NCBI RefSeq assembly: GCF_016775705.1
Contig: NZ_CP068760.1
Span: 3,224,001 to 3,288,000, forward strand
Length of the DNA stretch: 64,000 bases
Direction of reading: 5' to 3'
DNA from: Chryseobacterium cucumeris
GTDB taxonomy: Bacteria > Bacteroidota > Bacteroidia > Flavobacteriales > Weeksellaceae
Positions within the stretch are counted from its first letter, which is position 1, and the number at the start of each line of letters is the position of its first letter. This document shows positions 1 through 8,347 of this stretch, piece after piece. The position numbers were made by a program, and so were the translations under genes. The notes beneath the pieces were generated by a model. The model did not search any database. It saw only the letters and a list, made by a program, of their open reading frames with translations, and was not told the origin of the DNA.

Positions 1-684
1 GTTGGATATAAAGATAACGGTGCTATCATGCACTATTCTGCTAAAAAAGAAGGTAGTAAAGAAGTGACCAATGAGGAAACAATTCTGGTAGATTCAGGAG
101 GCCAGTACCTTGAAGGAACTACAGATATTACGAGAACTTTTGCCTTAGGAACCCCTTCGGAAGAGTTTAAAAGAAATTCAACATTGGTGTTACAGGGACT
201 GATCCGTTTATCAATGGTGAAATTCCCGAAAGGAACAAAAGGAGTACACCTGGATGCTATTGCCAGACTACCGCTATGGATGGAAGGAAAAGACTTCAAC
301 CACGGTACAGGACATGGGGTAGGAAGTTTCATGAACGTTCACGAAGGACCGCAGAATATCAGAAAAGATCTGAACCCTCAGGAGCTTCTTCCGGGAATGG
401 TATGTTCAAATGAACCTGGTTACTATCTTGAAGGACACTATGGAATTCGTCATGAAAACCTGATTGCAGTAAAAGAAGCAGAGAAAACAATTCACGGAAC
501 ATTCTATGAATTTGAAACATTAACATTCTGTCCGTTCTTCAAAGATACAGTAGTGAAAGAGATGCTTTCAGAAAGCGAAATCGCATGGCTGAATGGTTAC
601 CATAAAACTTGTGAAGAAAAGCTTGCTCCACACCTGGATGGAGAAGTAAAAGAATGGTTCCTTCAACTGGTAAGCCCTCTTTAA
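1..684 (+). CDS. Xaa-Pro aminopeptidase (aminopeptidase P, M24B), C-terminal part
   Basis: The reading frame is open from base 1, so the gene starts before the window and only its C-terminal catalytic half is present. The residues match the pita-bread fold of M24 metallopeptidases. The five metal ligands can be placed: Asp in VDSGG, Asp in TTDITRTF, His in GTGHGVG, Glu in NEPGYY and Glu in FETLTF. The family removes an N-terminal residue that precedes proline, using two metal ions, usually in the cytoplasm. The internal ATG at base 28 is not the start, because upstream codons (VGYKDNGAI) continue the family alignment. A terminator hairpin follows about 90 bp downstream. The family call is secure; the exact substrate is not visible. 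Confidence 0.93.
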   Translation, partial: VGYKDNGAIMHYSAKKEGSKEVTNEETILVDSGGQYLEGTTDITRTFALGTPSEEFKRNSTLVLQGLIRLSMVKFPKGTKGVHLDAIARLPLWMEGKDFNHGTGHGVGSFMNVHEGPQNIRKDLNPQELLPGMVCSNEPGYYLEGHYGIRHENLIAVKEAEKTIHGTFYEFETLTFCPFFKDTVVKEMLSESEIAWLNGYHKTCEEKLAPHLDGEVKEWFLQLVSPL

Positions 685-770
685 TAAAGATTCAAAGGTG
701 AAAGCAGATGTCAATCATCACTTTAAACCTTAACCCCTGAACTTTAAACTGAATATTGTTAGATAAACCA

Positions 771-809
771 AAAGTCCTGTAAGGTATTTCCTTCAGGGCT
801 TTTCTTTTT
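771..809 (+). terminator. Rho-independent terminator after the aminopeptidase gene
   Basis: AAAGTCCTG pairs with CAGGGCTTT (one G-T wobble) and an inner AAGG pairs with CCTT. A T-rich run follows. Confidence 0.75.
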
Positions 810-875
810 ATACAACCGTATTTTTACGGATATAATTACAGGGATTCTACTGACGGATAAAAACAAGGCCTGCCC

Positions 876-969
876 TATATTTGTATCAACAAAACATCAT
901 TCATATCTTCATAAATAACTCAAGTAAATTCAAAACGGTAGATCATCTCGTCCTGAGATGATTTTTTTT
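876..969 (+). ncRNA. Candidate small RNA: promoter box followed closely by a terminator
   Basis: TATATTTG at 876-883 is an exact match to the Bacteroidota -7 consensus TAnnTTTG. About 60 bases later, ATCATCTC (942-949) pairs perfectly with GAGATGAT (955-962) around a 5-base loop and is followed by eight T residues, a textbook intrinsic terminator. No open frame of useful size lies between them, so a transcript of about 80 nt is predicted. I see no clear -33 TTTG element, so the promoter part is weaker than the terminator. It could instead be a leader or attenuator for the regulator gene at 1254. Confidence 0.35.
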
Positions 970-1030
970 GTTTTCAATGGGAATCAGCCGGATCTATTTG
1001 ATTTAAAATATTCAAACTGATTGATATAAA

Positions 1031-1196
1031 AACGCAAAGAAACTATTAGAACATCTTATTCTTAAGAGGGCTAAGGCTTCAACAAAGTCGCTGATGAAGC
1101 TATATGGCTATGTATGAGCTTAGAATGAATCAATGAAATTGATCCCGTCTTTGCCCTCTTTACATTAAAACTCTGCAAAAATTAAAACTTTGCGTT
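1031..1196. repeat. Extragenic element with nested inverted repeats
   Basis: AACGCAAAG (1031-1039) is mirrored by CTTTGCGTT (1188-1196). Inside it AAGAGGGC (1064-1071) is mirrored by GCCCTCTT (1153-1160). No coding frame is seen. The outer arms resemble the edges of the repeat array at 28.4-29.4 kb (cgcaaggtcgcaaag and cttgcgtctttgcga), so it may be a diverged single member of the same kind of element. Confidence 0.5.
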
Positions 1197-1253
1197 GATA
1201 AACAACATTGCCTCCATCTTTTTATTTATTTTCGCTGAAACTTATTTGATATC

Positions 1254-1820
1254 ATGGAACGTGACTATTTCCGAAGCTTTAATCTGTTTTCAGAAAATGA
1301 AATTGAAGAATTTCTGAAGCATTCCGAATTCAGGCATATCAGCAAAAATGATTATTTCATACAGGAAGGAGAGCTTTGCAAGGAAGTAGGATTGGTGAAG
1401 TCCGGTATCTTCCGTTCCTTTTACACCTCTGATGAAGGAAAAGATATGACGTATTGTTTCCGGTTTCCCAATCATATGATCGCCGCCTATTCGTCATTTG
1501 TTTCCGGATGCCCAAGCAAAGAAAGTATGCAGGCTATTACTGATGCTGAGTTGATTATTCTTAAAAAAGATGCGGTAGATGAACTGGTTCAGAACAGTCT
1601 TAACTGGACAAAGTTTTTAAAAATCATTGCAGAACAGGAATATCTTGAACTGGAATCACGTTTTTTTCAGCTGCAAAGAGACAGCGCAGCCCAGCGTTAT
1701 CAAACACTGTTAAAGAATCATCCTGATTATATTCAAAACATTCCATTGCAGTATCTGGCTTCCTACCTTGGCATTACCCAACGTCACCTGAGCCGCATCA
1801 GAAAGGAAATTTCTTTTTAG
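1254..1820 (+). CDS. Crp/Fnr-family transcriptional regulator
   Basis: The 188-residue protein has an N-terminal cyclic-nucleotide-binding-like domain (about residues 10-125, with IQEGELCKEVGLVKSGIFRSF as the beta-roll signature) and a C-terminal winged helix around residues 155-188 (LQYLASYLGITQRHLSRIRKE). This is the usual layout and length for the small Crp-like regulators that are abundant in flavobacteria. Residues that would bind cAMP in E. coli Crp are not evident, so the ligand is unknown. It lies directly upstream of, and in line with, an oxidoreductase pair starting at 1874. By context it probably controls that pair. Confidence 0.85.
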   Translation: MERDYFRSFNLFSENEIEEFLKHSEFRHISKNDYFIQEGELCKEVGLVKSGIFRSFYTSDEGKDMTYCFRFPNHMIAAYSSFVSGCPSKESMQAITDAELIILKKDAVDELVQNSLNWTKFLKIIAEQEYLELESRFFQLQRDSAAQRYQTLLKNHPDYIQNIPLQYLASYLGITQRHLSRIRKEISF

Positions 1821-1853
1821 ACATTTGTCCTGTTTATTGAAACAGCAGCGCTC

Positions 1854-1861
1854 TACTTTTG
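1854..1861 (+). promoter_or_regulatory. TAnnTTTG promoter box for the 1874 gene
   Basis: TACTTTTG is an exact match to the Bacteroidota -7 consensus. It sits 12 bases before the ATG at 1874, which would give an almost leaderless transcript. A similar box (CACTTTTG, minus strand) lies between the second Crp-like gene (19852-20460) and its downstream neighbour. No clear -33 box was found at the expected distance. Confidence 0.4.
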
Positions 1862-1873
1862 TCAAAAAAAGTT

Positions 1874-2896
1874 ATGGAGCAAAATATTCTGATAATTGGT
1901 GGAAATGGATTGGTTGGAAAAACAATTTCCCGGATCCTGATATCAAGAAATCCTCATCTTACTGTTTTTATCGGAGGGAGAAAAGGTGGAAAAACAGATA
2001 AAGACCTGAAGATCGACGTTACAGATCCTTCCTCGTTTAAAGTGATCTCAGAGAAAAAAATACATCTCATTATCCTTTCCGTGAATGATAAAGAAGATCA
2101 TGTACTTCGTTTTGCGATTGATCACCACATAGACTATCTGGATATTACAAAACCTACTCCGGCTTTGGTGAAGGCTTATGAAATTGCCGGTAAATCAGAT
2201 GTTAACAGCAGAATTGTTTTCAGTTCAGGCTGGATGGGTGGTATTGTCCCTGGATTAGTCAATACCTTGTCAGATTCCGGTGATATTAATGAGGTGAAAC
2301 TGTTTGTCTACTATTCTGTAAAAGATCTGGCAGGAGAGAGTTCTGCTCACTTTATGGCAGAAAATGTAGCCGTTCCTTTTGTGCATTATAAGAATGACAA
2401 ACCGGTTTCTATCAGACATTTTTTAGATACAGAAGTTTTTAATTTTTCCTTTGGAATCGGGAAGAGAAGCGCCTATAATTTTGATGTGCCCGACTTGTAT
2501 ATTCTCAACAAAGTGGAAAGAATTTCCGATGTGAGTGTGAAAATGACCTACAACTCAAAATTCATAACCTGGCTGCTGGGAGCATTTCAATATTTAAGAA
2601 TCTACAATATTCTGTCTTTAAAAGAAAGAAAAATGATTTTTGGATCCAGCGGTAACGGAGATCAGGCGGTCTTTGAAATTGTAGTCGATGATCCGTCAGG
2701 ACAAAAGAGACTGAGTTTGCAGAGTGAAAAAGGACAGGCAGAATTAACCGCTTTATCTGCTGTTCTGCACACCGAAGAACTGTTGAGAAATCCTCATGAA
2801 AACAAGGTGTATTTCAGCCATCAGCTGCATGAGCCTTTATCATTAATGGAACAGCTTAATGCCTACGATTCTATCAATATTAATGTGAAATCATGA
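1874..2896 (+). CDS. Saccharopine dehydrogenase-like NAD(P)-binding oxidoreductase
   Basis: The N-terminus (ILIIGGNGLVGKTISRIL) is a Rossmann dinucleotide-binding loop. The following pattern (IDVTDPSSF, then a strand ending in DITKPTPAL) fits the saccharopine dehydrogenase-like/trans-acting enoyl reductase family. The C-terminal domain is not specific enough to name a substrate. A TTG 15 bases upstream would add five residues, but the ATG at 1874 places the Rossmann strand at the usual distance from the start and is preferred. The stop codon overlaps the ATG of the next gene by four bases (ATGA), so the two are translationally coupled. The pair is likely controlled by the Crp-like regulator upstream. 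Confidence 0.7.
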   Translation: MEQNILIIGGNGLVGKTISRILISRNPHLTVFIGGRKGGKTDKDLKIDVTDPSSFKVISEKKIHLIILSVNDKEDHVLRFAIDHHIDYLDITKPTPALVKAYEIAGKSDVNSRIVFSSGWMGGIVPGLVNTLSDSGDINEVKLFVYYSVKDLAGESSAHFMAENVAVPFVHYKNDKPVSIRHFLDTEVFNFSFGIGKRSAYNFDVPDLYILNKVERISDVSVKMTYNSKFITWLLGAFQYLRIYNILSLKERKMIFGSSGNGDQAVFEIVVDDPSGQKRLSLQSEKGQAELTALSAVLHTEELLRNPHENKVYFSHQLHEPLSLMEQLNAYDSININVKS

Positions 2897-3471
2897 AAAA
2901 AATAGCCATTATCAATGGGCATCCCAATAAAGATTCCTTCAATTTTGGGGTAACAGAAGCTTACAGGTTGGGAGCCTCAGAAACAGGAGCAGAAGTGCGG
3001 GAAATTGTAATACGGGATCTCAACTTTAATCCCAATTTACAGTTTGGATATCAGAAAAGAATGGAGCTTGAGCCGGATCTGATCAAAGCCTGGGAAATTA
3101 TTCAGTGGGCAGATCATCTCGTTTGGGTACATCCGGTTTGGTGGGGAGGATTTCCTGCCTTGATGAAAGGATTTATAGACCGTCTTTTTTTACCGGGAAT
3201 GGCCTATAAATATCGTGAAAATTCTGTGTGGTGGGACAAGCTTTTAAAAGGTAAAACAGCCCACATTATTACCACATTAGACCAACCTGGATGGTATTAC
3301 CGTCTGTTTTTTGGCAGACCCAGTGTCAATCAGCTTAAAAAATCCATACTTGAATACTGTGGGGTAAAACCGGTGAAAGTGACTTATGTAGGTATTATCA
3401 GGAATTCTAAAGAGGAGCAACGGTCTCAATGGCTTAGTAAGGTGAGGGAATTAGGAAAGAAGTATAAATAA
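2893..3471 (+). CDS. NAD(P)H-dependent flavin oxidoreductase (flavodoxin-like fold, NQO1/KefF type)
   Basis: The 192-residue protein matches the NQO1/KefF/MdaB-type quinone reductase family. The FMN/FAD phosphate-binding start IINGHPNKDSFN, the central WVHPVWWGGFPALMKGFIDR motif and the later TTLDQPGWYY segment are all present. Such enzymes carry out two-electron reduction of quinones or other electrophiles in the cytoplasm. It overlaps the preceding gene by four bases, suggesting a two-step redox function or joint stress response. Length is normal for the family. The physiological substrate cannot be told from sequence. Confidence 0.85.
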   Translation: MKKIAIINGHPNKDSFNFGVTEAYRLGASETGAEVREIVIRDLNFNPNLQFGYQKRMELEPDLIKAWEIIQWADHLVWVHPVWWGGFPALMKGFIDRLFLPGMAYKYRENSVWWDKLLKGKTAHIITTLDQPGWYYRLFFGRPSVNQLKKSILEYCGVKPVKVTYVGIIRNSKEEQRSQWLSKVRELGKKYK

Positions 3472-3499
3472 TTTGCACCTTATTTTTTGGGTAACGGAA

Positions 3500-3553
3500 A
3501 ATGATAACTTTATCTGGTAATAATGGTGTTTTATTAGCAGATAAAGTTTCATT
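3500..3553. other. Long hairpin between convergent genes
   Basis: AACTTTATCTG (3506-3516) pairs perfectly with CAGATAAAGTT (3538-3548). Outer AATGA/TCATT and inner AATAA/TTATT segments extend the stem. There is no T run on either side, so it is not a classical terminator, but its position between two convergent 3' ends suggests transcript-end protection or termination. Confidence 0.5.
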
Positions 3554-3585
3554 ATTAAAGTAGAAACACTTTTGTTGATCCATTT

Positions 3586-4308
3586 TTACAGTCCTTTTTT
3601 CCCTTCAATCCAGTAGGCTTGTGATTTGATACATTTTGGTGATACGCCTCTGGCTTTAAGGAATTTTCTGATCAGAGACATTCGTCCTCCGTTTCCTGTG
3701 AGATAAAAAATAACCTCATCATCAGAGATGGATTCTTTTTCTTCCAGCAGAAAATCATTCAAAGCTTCAATCATTCTCATGGTATTGTTTTTAGGACAGT
3801 GATAGCCATATAAGCTGAGCTTTTCAAGAGCAGAGCAATCATCAAGCTCATGAAGGCAAATAAATAAAGAACCGGATTCCTCCACCGCTTCCTTGATCGA
3901 AAGAGAACTTCCCAATGATGTTTCATCTCCCAGAGAGAAATGAATCCGGGCACCTGGAGTAAAGAATTGTTTTCCTCTGGGCATTAAAAGTTTTATGGAA
4001 TCTCCTTTTGTCAGTCCGGTTACAAAATGACTTCCTGCAGCAGACCTGTCATGCAAATGAAACAAAACATCAAAAGTTCCTGCTTCTTTGTTAAAATTAA
4101 AAGGAGAATAATTCCTGAAATCCCTGTCGTTGATTCTTATTCCAATGGCATAGGCAGGTTCATAAGGAACATTCTCTAATTCTGTTTCAAAGCGTATCAG
4201 TCGAAGATCATTGGTGATCTGTTCTATATGGTTAACGGTGCATTCTTTGAATTTTGAGGACCAGACATTTTCTACGGTGTCATTGATCCATTTTGGTAGG
4301 CTCGGCAT
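3586..4308 (-). CDS. Siderophore-interacting protein (FAD-binding ferric-siderophore reductase family)
   Basis: The 240-residue protein has an N-terminal ferredoxin-reductase-type FAD domain with the RNYSPF flavin-binding motif (about residue 64) and the phosphate-contacting GSHFVTGLTKGD segment. Its C-terminal SIP domain ends in QAYWIEGKKGL, typical of the SIP family. Members release iron from siderophores by reduction in the cytoplasm. It lies 90 bp downstream of, and in line with, an AraC regulator, a common pairing that implies regulated iron or redox use. It has no membrane segments. Confidence 0.82.
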   Translation of the reverse strand: MPSLPKWINDTVENVWSSKFKECTVNHIEQITNDLRLIRFETELENVPYEPAYAIGIRINDRDFRNYSPFNFNKEAGTFDVLFHLHDRSAAGSHFVTGLTKGDSIKLLMPRGKQFFTPGARIHFSLGDETSLGSSLSIKEAVEESGSLFICLHELDDCSALEKLSLYGYHCPKNNTMRMIEALNDFLLEEKESISDDEVIFYLTGNGGRMSLIRKFLKARGVSPKCIKSQAYWIEGKKGL

Positions 4309-4398
4309 AAATCATTTTTATTGCAAAGGACGTTGCAAAATCAGAAAATACCGATAGCGGTTTCGGGGAATTAATTGGATTATTCGTGGTTGATGATC

Positions 4399-5262
4399 TT
4401 ATTGATGCCGTCCTCTGAATTCTGATGGAGATTGATCTTCAAGTTTGGAAAATAAACGGCTGAAATAGGTATGATCACTGTATCCCAGTTCATAAGCTAC
4501 TTCTTTTACACTCAGATTGGTAAAGACCAGCAATCTTTTGGCTTCGATTAAAATTTCCTGATGAATCCAGTGTTGTGCAGGCTTTCCTGTGACCTCACGA
4601 ACCGTTTCCGTTAAATATCCTCTTGTAATGTTCAAAATTTCTGCATATTCTGATGGACTTTTCATGGTTTTGAAATTTTTCCGGACAAGAGTCCTGAATG
4701 CTCTGGTTAATTGTAAAGCACGGTTTTCCTCTGAAGCCGGAGAAGTACTTTTCTGAGAATACAACTGGGCAAACATTCCGAGAAAGGCATTAAGCAGTGA
4801 TTGAACAATGAGAAATCCTTCTTTAGTGGAAAGCATTTCGTTCGTATATGAAGCATGAAGTAGGCCGGCTGTCGTATTGAGGTTTTTGACAAGGTTCTTA
4901 TCCACAGACAGCGGCTGTATTTCACCCAAAGATTCATCAAAAAAAGAACGAACTGTATCCGGAACAAGTTCTGCTTTTACTGCTACAAACCATCCGCAGA
5001 CCTCTTTCATAAGAAGTCCCTGATGTACCTGTCCCGGCAATACACAGAAAATAGTGGATTCTTTGGCTTCAATAGTTTTAAAGTCAACCATCATTCTCAC
5101 ATGACCGCTCTCCATACAGGTGAAAATATAATGACTGTCCCGGTGTATACCTTTGCCCAGAAGAATATCCCCAGAATCATAAGGCTGTTTATCCATCCTT
5201 TTGATATGGAACTGATGGTGGGTGATACCATTTAAATCATAGGTGGGAATGGTCTGTTTCAT
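4399..5262 (-). CDS. AraC-family transcriptional regulator
   Basis: The C-terminal ~100 residues hold two helix-turn-helix motifs (SEYAEILNITRGYLTETVRE and VKEVAYELGYSDHTYFSRLF) and end in the family's SPSEFR signature. The N-terminal ~170 residues resemble a cupin-like ligand-sensing domain. The open frame extends 13 codons further upstream, but the added residues are poor. The ATG at 5262 (MKQTIPTYDLNG) gives the normal N-terminus. The downstream SIP gene is probably its target or co-transcribed. The ligand is unknown. Confidence 0.85.
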   Translation of the reverse strand: MKQTIPTYDLNGITHHQFHIKRMDKQPYDSGDILLGKGIHRDSHYIFTCMESGHVRMMVDFKTIEAKESTIFCVLPGQVHQGLLMKEVCGWFVAVKAELVPDTVRSFFDESLGEIQPLSVDKNLVKNLNTTAGLLHASYTNEMLSTKEGFLIVQSLLNAFLGMFAQLYSQKSTSPASEENRALQLTRAFRTLVRKNFKTMKSPSEYAEILNITRGYLTETVREVTGKPAQHWIHQEILIEAKRLLVFTNLSVKEVAYELGYSDHTYFSRLFSKLEDQSPSEFRGRHQ

Positions 5263-5437
5263 CTTTAAACCTGTTGTGATGAGGATAATACGGAACAGCA
5301 AAATTACGTATTTTCACGGTTTTACATCCCGGATTTTAATCTCAAATTCGCGGTGCATAATCATGATGCTTTCTTTAAGTCAGATTTTATATGAATATAC
5401 ACCGGAATTCGGAACAGAAGGAAACCTGTTCCGGATT

Positions 5438-6073
5438 TTATTTTGCTTTTGAAAATGCCATTTTTATGGCTAAATAAGTTAATACGCTGGCCATAAACCA
5501 TTTCTGGACCTTTATCCACACCGGATTATTGGAAAAGAATACAGCAACTTTTGCAGCTGTTAATACAATGATAAAGTTGATGCTGAAGCTGATCAGAACC
5601 TGAATGATCCCTAGTTCCAGACTTTGGGTCAATATTGAGCCATACTCTGGTTTGATGAACTGAGGAAAGAAAGACAGGTAAAAAACAGCCACTTTCGGAT
5701 TCAGTACATTCGTTAAAAAACCAATGGTGAAAAGCTTTTTGGGACTATCATGAGCACCATTTTTATCAACATCAAAAATATTTCTGCTTTTGGGCTTGAT
5801 AGCCTGATAAGCAAGATATAAAAGATAGACTGTTCCCAGGGTTTTAAGAACGGTATAAGCGAGTGGAACAGCCAGTAAAACAGCGGTAAGACCAAATGAA
5901 ACCATGATGATATGGAATAAAAATCCACATACGACTCCGGCTAATGAGATAAATCCGGACTTTTTCCCTTGTGTTATCGACTTTGATATCAGATAAATCA
6001 TATTAGGACCGGGGCTGATGACTAAAATGAGTGCGGCTAGAATAAAAAATATAAGCTCGTGAAATGGAATCAT
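5438..6073 (-). CDS. LysE-family amino-acid exporter
   Basis: The 211-residue inner-membrane protein has about six hydrophobic helices and the LysE/RhtB signatures SPGPNMIYLISKS near residue 20 and GFLTNVLNPKVAVFYLSFFPQF in the middle. The family exports amino acids or small metabolites with the proton gradient. It precedes the AraC gene in the same orientation with a gap of about 175 bp, so co-transcription is possible but not required. The start ATG at 6073 places the first helix at the very N-terminus, as expected. Confidence 0.88.
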   Translation of the reverse strand: MIPFHELIFFILAALILVISPGPNMIYLISKSITQGKKSGFISLAGVVCGFLFHIIMVSFGLTAVLLAVPLAYTVLKTLGTVYLLYLAYQAIKPKSRNIFDVDKNGAHDSPKKLFTIGFLTNVLNPKVAVFYLSFFPQFIKPEYGSILTQSLELGIIQVLISFSINFIIVLTAAKVAVFFSNNPVWIKVQKWFMASVLTYLAIKMAFSKAK

Positions 6074-6274
6074 GTTAGTACATATTTAAAGGGATTTCCG
6101 GTACAAAGATAAGTGGTGTTTCCGGTTTAATTTTATTAGAGATAGAAGAAAAAGTATTTTTTTCTCAAATTATATTTTATTTTCCACCTGAATGTGATTT
6201 AAAAAATAGATCAGTCTGTTTTTTTTGTAAATTTCAACTCATAAAATAATTATCATTCACAAATAAATATTATC

Positions 6275-6988
6275 ATGACTACTGAAAACATCTTTGAAGC
6301 TATCAGAAAATGGAAAAATCTTATTGATTCTTACAAAATTGGAATTGATACCAATGGAGCAGAAATTTTGAATTATTTGAATCAGGGAAACCACTTCAGT
6401 GTTTCAGGCGAAGACATTGAACTATGGAAAAAAAATCTGGGAACCACGGAACCCCAAATGATTCATGCCTATGTGGGTATTCATGAAGGTAAGCTGAAAT
6501 TTTTCCTGATCGATTCTAAAAGTGATAAAGATGCTCATTTCAATACCATTCTTGTTAAAGATTTCTTAGTAGAATTCAGTGAATCAAAAATAGAAAGCAG
6601 CAATGATATGGTGATAGATGTTCCTCCCATTACTGCTGAATCAGCCATTAACCGTAACTTCAGATGGAATATGTTCGGAACTTCCTGGCTGCAGGCCCAG
6701 AAAACAGAAGATATTTTTCAATTGATTTCCATTCCGTTTTCAGATTATAAAAATATTGGAATTACCGCAGGACAGACCTGCACCAGCTTCTTCGGGCTTA
6801 CTGATGATCTGGAAAAAAAAGATTCTGATTTCCCTTATCATATCGAAATCATTACTGTGAAAAGCCTGGCGGTAAATCATATGAGCGAGACCGCTGAAAA
6901 TTATTCCACCCCAAGACCTCCCTTTACTATTATTGATACTCTTAATGATTATCAACTTCTGAAGCAAAGCACCCGTGTTTTCGTATAA
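6275..6988 (+). CDS. Hypothetical protein, first gene of the two-component unit
   Basis: I do not recognise this 237-residue protein. It is soluble-looking, with no signal peptide or membrane segment. It has mixed alpha/beta character with strands such as MIHAYVGIHEGKLKFFLID. It overlaps the next gene by 14 bases and begins a tight row of four plus-strand genes ending in a histidine kinase and a response regulator. That row converges on the R-body operon. By position it may be an input or modulator protein for the signalling pair, but this is inference from context only. Confidence 0.7.
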   Translation: MTTENIFEAIRKWKNLIDSYKIGIDTNGAEILNYLNQGNHFSVSGEDIELWKKNLGTTEPQMIHAYVGIHEGKLKFFLIDSKSDKDAHFNTILVKDFLVEFSESKIESSNDMVIDVPPITAESAINRNFRWNMFGTSWLQAQKTEDIFQLISIPFSDYKNIGITAGQTCTSFFGLTDDLEKKDSDFPYHIEIITVKSLAVNHMSETAENYSTPRPPFTIIDTLNDYQLLKQSTRVFV

Positions 6989-7619
6989 CAGCTTATCCCT
7001 GTATCTGCAAATTATAATTAATCTCGTCCTATGTACCGGATTGATTGTATTGATAAAGGAAGAGATCAAAACAAAACTTCCCGTGATTATACTTCTCTCA
7101 GGGGAACTGATGCTGGAGTTGTCGGATTTAACAGGCCGGCTGATGAAATTAAATACACTCAATACTTATAATTATATATTGAGCCAGTTTTTTGGTTTGA
7201 TGATCCTTACTGTGATTTACAGCAATTATTATATCCGGCTTTCCCGTCAGTTAAGATGGATAATTTATGGTTATGCTGTACTGGTGTTGATGACTAATGT
7301 GTTGTATGTTCAGAATGATACAAAGGTTACTTTTTATTTCAACATTATCACCAGTATTATTATTTGTAGTTATGCAGCCTCTTATTTTATGAAAATTATC
7401 AGGGAAGGTAGGGTAAACAGAGATCTGTTTATTGTGAATATCATCGTTTTTCTGTTTTTCTCTATAGAATGTATCATCTCCACTACCTTTAATTTCTTAA
7501 TCAGCAATCATCTGAACTGGGTAGCTCCTGTCTGGCTTTTTAGAGGCATTCTGCTATTGTCTTTTTATCTTGCTTTTATTAATCTGGGATGGGGCGTTGG
7601 GAAAATCAGGATCAGATAG
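6975..7619 (+). CDS. Polytopic membrane protein, probable sensor module for the adjacent kinase
   Basis: The 214-residue protein is almost entirely hydrophobic, with about six or seven membrane helices (for example LQIIINLVLCTGLIVLI and NIITSIIICSYAASYF). It starts with GTG, overlapping the previous gene by 14 bases, and its 3' end overlaps the kinase gene by 31 bases. The kinase has only one membrane segment and no evident sensor domain. The split arrangement suggests that this protein supplies the membrane sensing function. No named family is recognised. Confidence 0.7.
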   Translation: MFSYNSLSLYLQIIINLVLCTGLIVLIKEEIKTKLPVIILLSGELMLELSDLTGRLMKLNTLNTYNYILSQFFGLMILTVIYSNYYIRLSRQLRWIIYGYAVLVLMTNVLYVQNDTKVTFYFNIITSIIICSYAASYFMKIIREGRVNRDLFIVNIIVFLFFSIECIISTTFNFLISNHLNWVAPVWLFRGILLLSFYLAFINLGWGVGKIRIR

Positions 7620-8338
7620 TTCTATGGATTTGGATTGGTATTGGACTGTTTTTTTTAACAACATTATTCATTACATTATTGGTAATTAATTACTTGAAAA
7701 GTATAAAGAAAAACAAACAGAAAGTCTCAAAGCTGGTTCGGAACACCCAAAAAGAATATCGGGAAAACATGCTGCTTTTACAGGAACAGGACAGAGAAAG
7801 GCTGGCCGAAGAACTTCATGATAATATTATCTCACAATTGAATCTTATCCGTTTGAGTATCAATGATAAAAAACCGGAAGAACTGAATCATGATTTAAAA
7901 AAATCCATGCAGTTCATACGGGAATTATCTCATAATCTCACGCCGCCAGATCTTGATGAGGTGGACCTGGTAGATTTAATTGCAGATTATCTTGATCAGA
8001 TCGATAAAAATATAGAGGTCGTTTTCAGTCATATGACGATCAGAACTCCGATCAGCAACCCTGTAAAACTCAATCTTTTCAGAATTGTTCAGGAACTGAT
8101 CACCAATATTTTAAAACATGCTGAAGCTACCAGAGTAGATGTCTCACTGAGAATCTCTCTGAACTATTTAATATTAACCATAGAGGATAACGGCCGTGGG
8201 TTCGCTATTGAAAACCAGTCAGGAGGGATCGGGCTGAAGAATATTCAGTCCAGAGCTCAAAAAATTAAAGCCATCTATAAACTTAAAACCCAGCCTGAAA
8301 AAGGCACAAAATTCATTGCCTGTATGGCAATACAATAA
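7589..8338 (+). CDS. Sensor histidine kinase, HisKA_3 (NarL-partner) type
   Basis: The 249-residue protein has one N-terminal membrane helix (about residues 12-35), then a dimerisation/phosphoacceptor segment with His77 in LAEELHDNI. The ATP-binding domain shows an N box (ELITNILKHAEA), DNGRGF and GGIGLKNIQSRA. This is the short kinase class that pairs with NarL/LuxR-type response regulators, and such a regulator follows nine bases later. The kinase lacks its own periplasmic sensor domain, so it may rely on the overlapping membrane protein upstream. Kinase identity is secure; the signal is unknown. Confidence 0.92.
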   Translation: MGRWENQDQIVLWIWIGIGLFFLTTLFITLLVINYLKSIKKNKQKVSKLVRNTQKEYRENMLLLQEQDRERLAEELHDNIISQLNLIRLSINDKKPEELNHDLKKSMQFIRELSHNLTPPDLDEVDLVDLIADYLDQIDKNIEVVFSHMTIRTPISNPVKLNLFRIVQELITNILKHAEATRVDVSLRISLNYLILTIEDNGRGFAIENQSGGIGLKNIQSRAQKIKAIYKLKTQPEKGTKFIACMAIQ

Positions 8339-8347
8339 AAAATAAAC

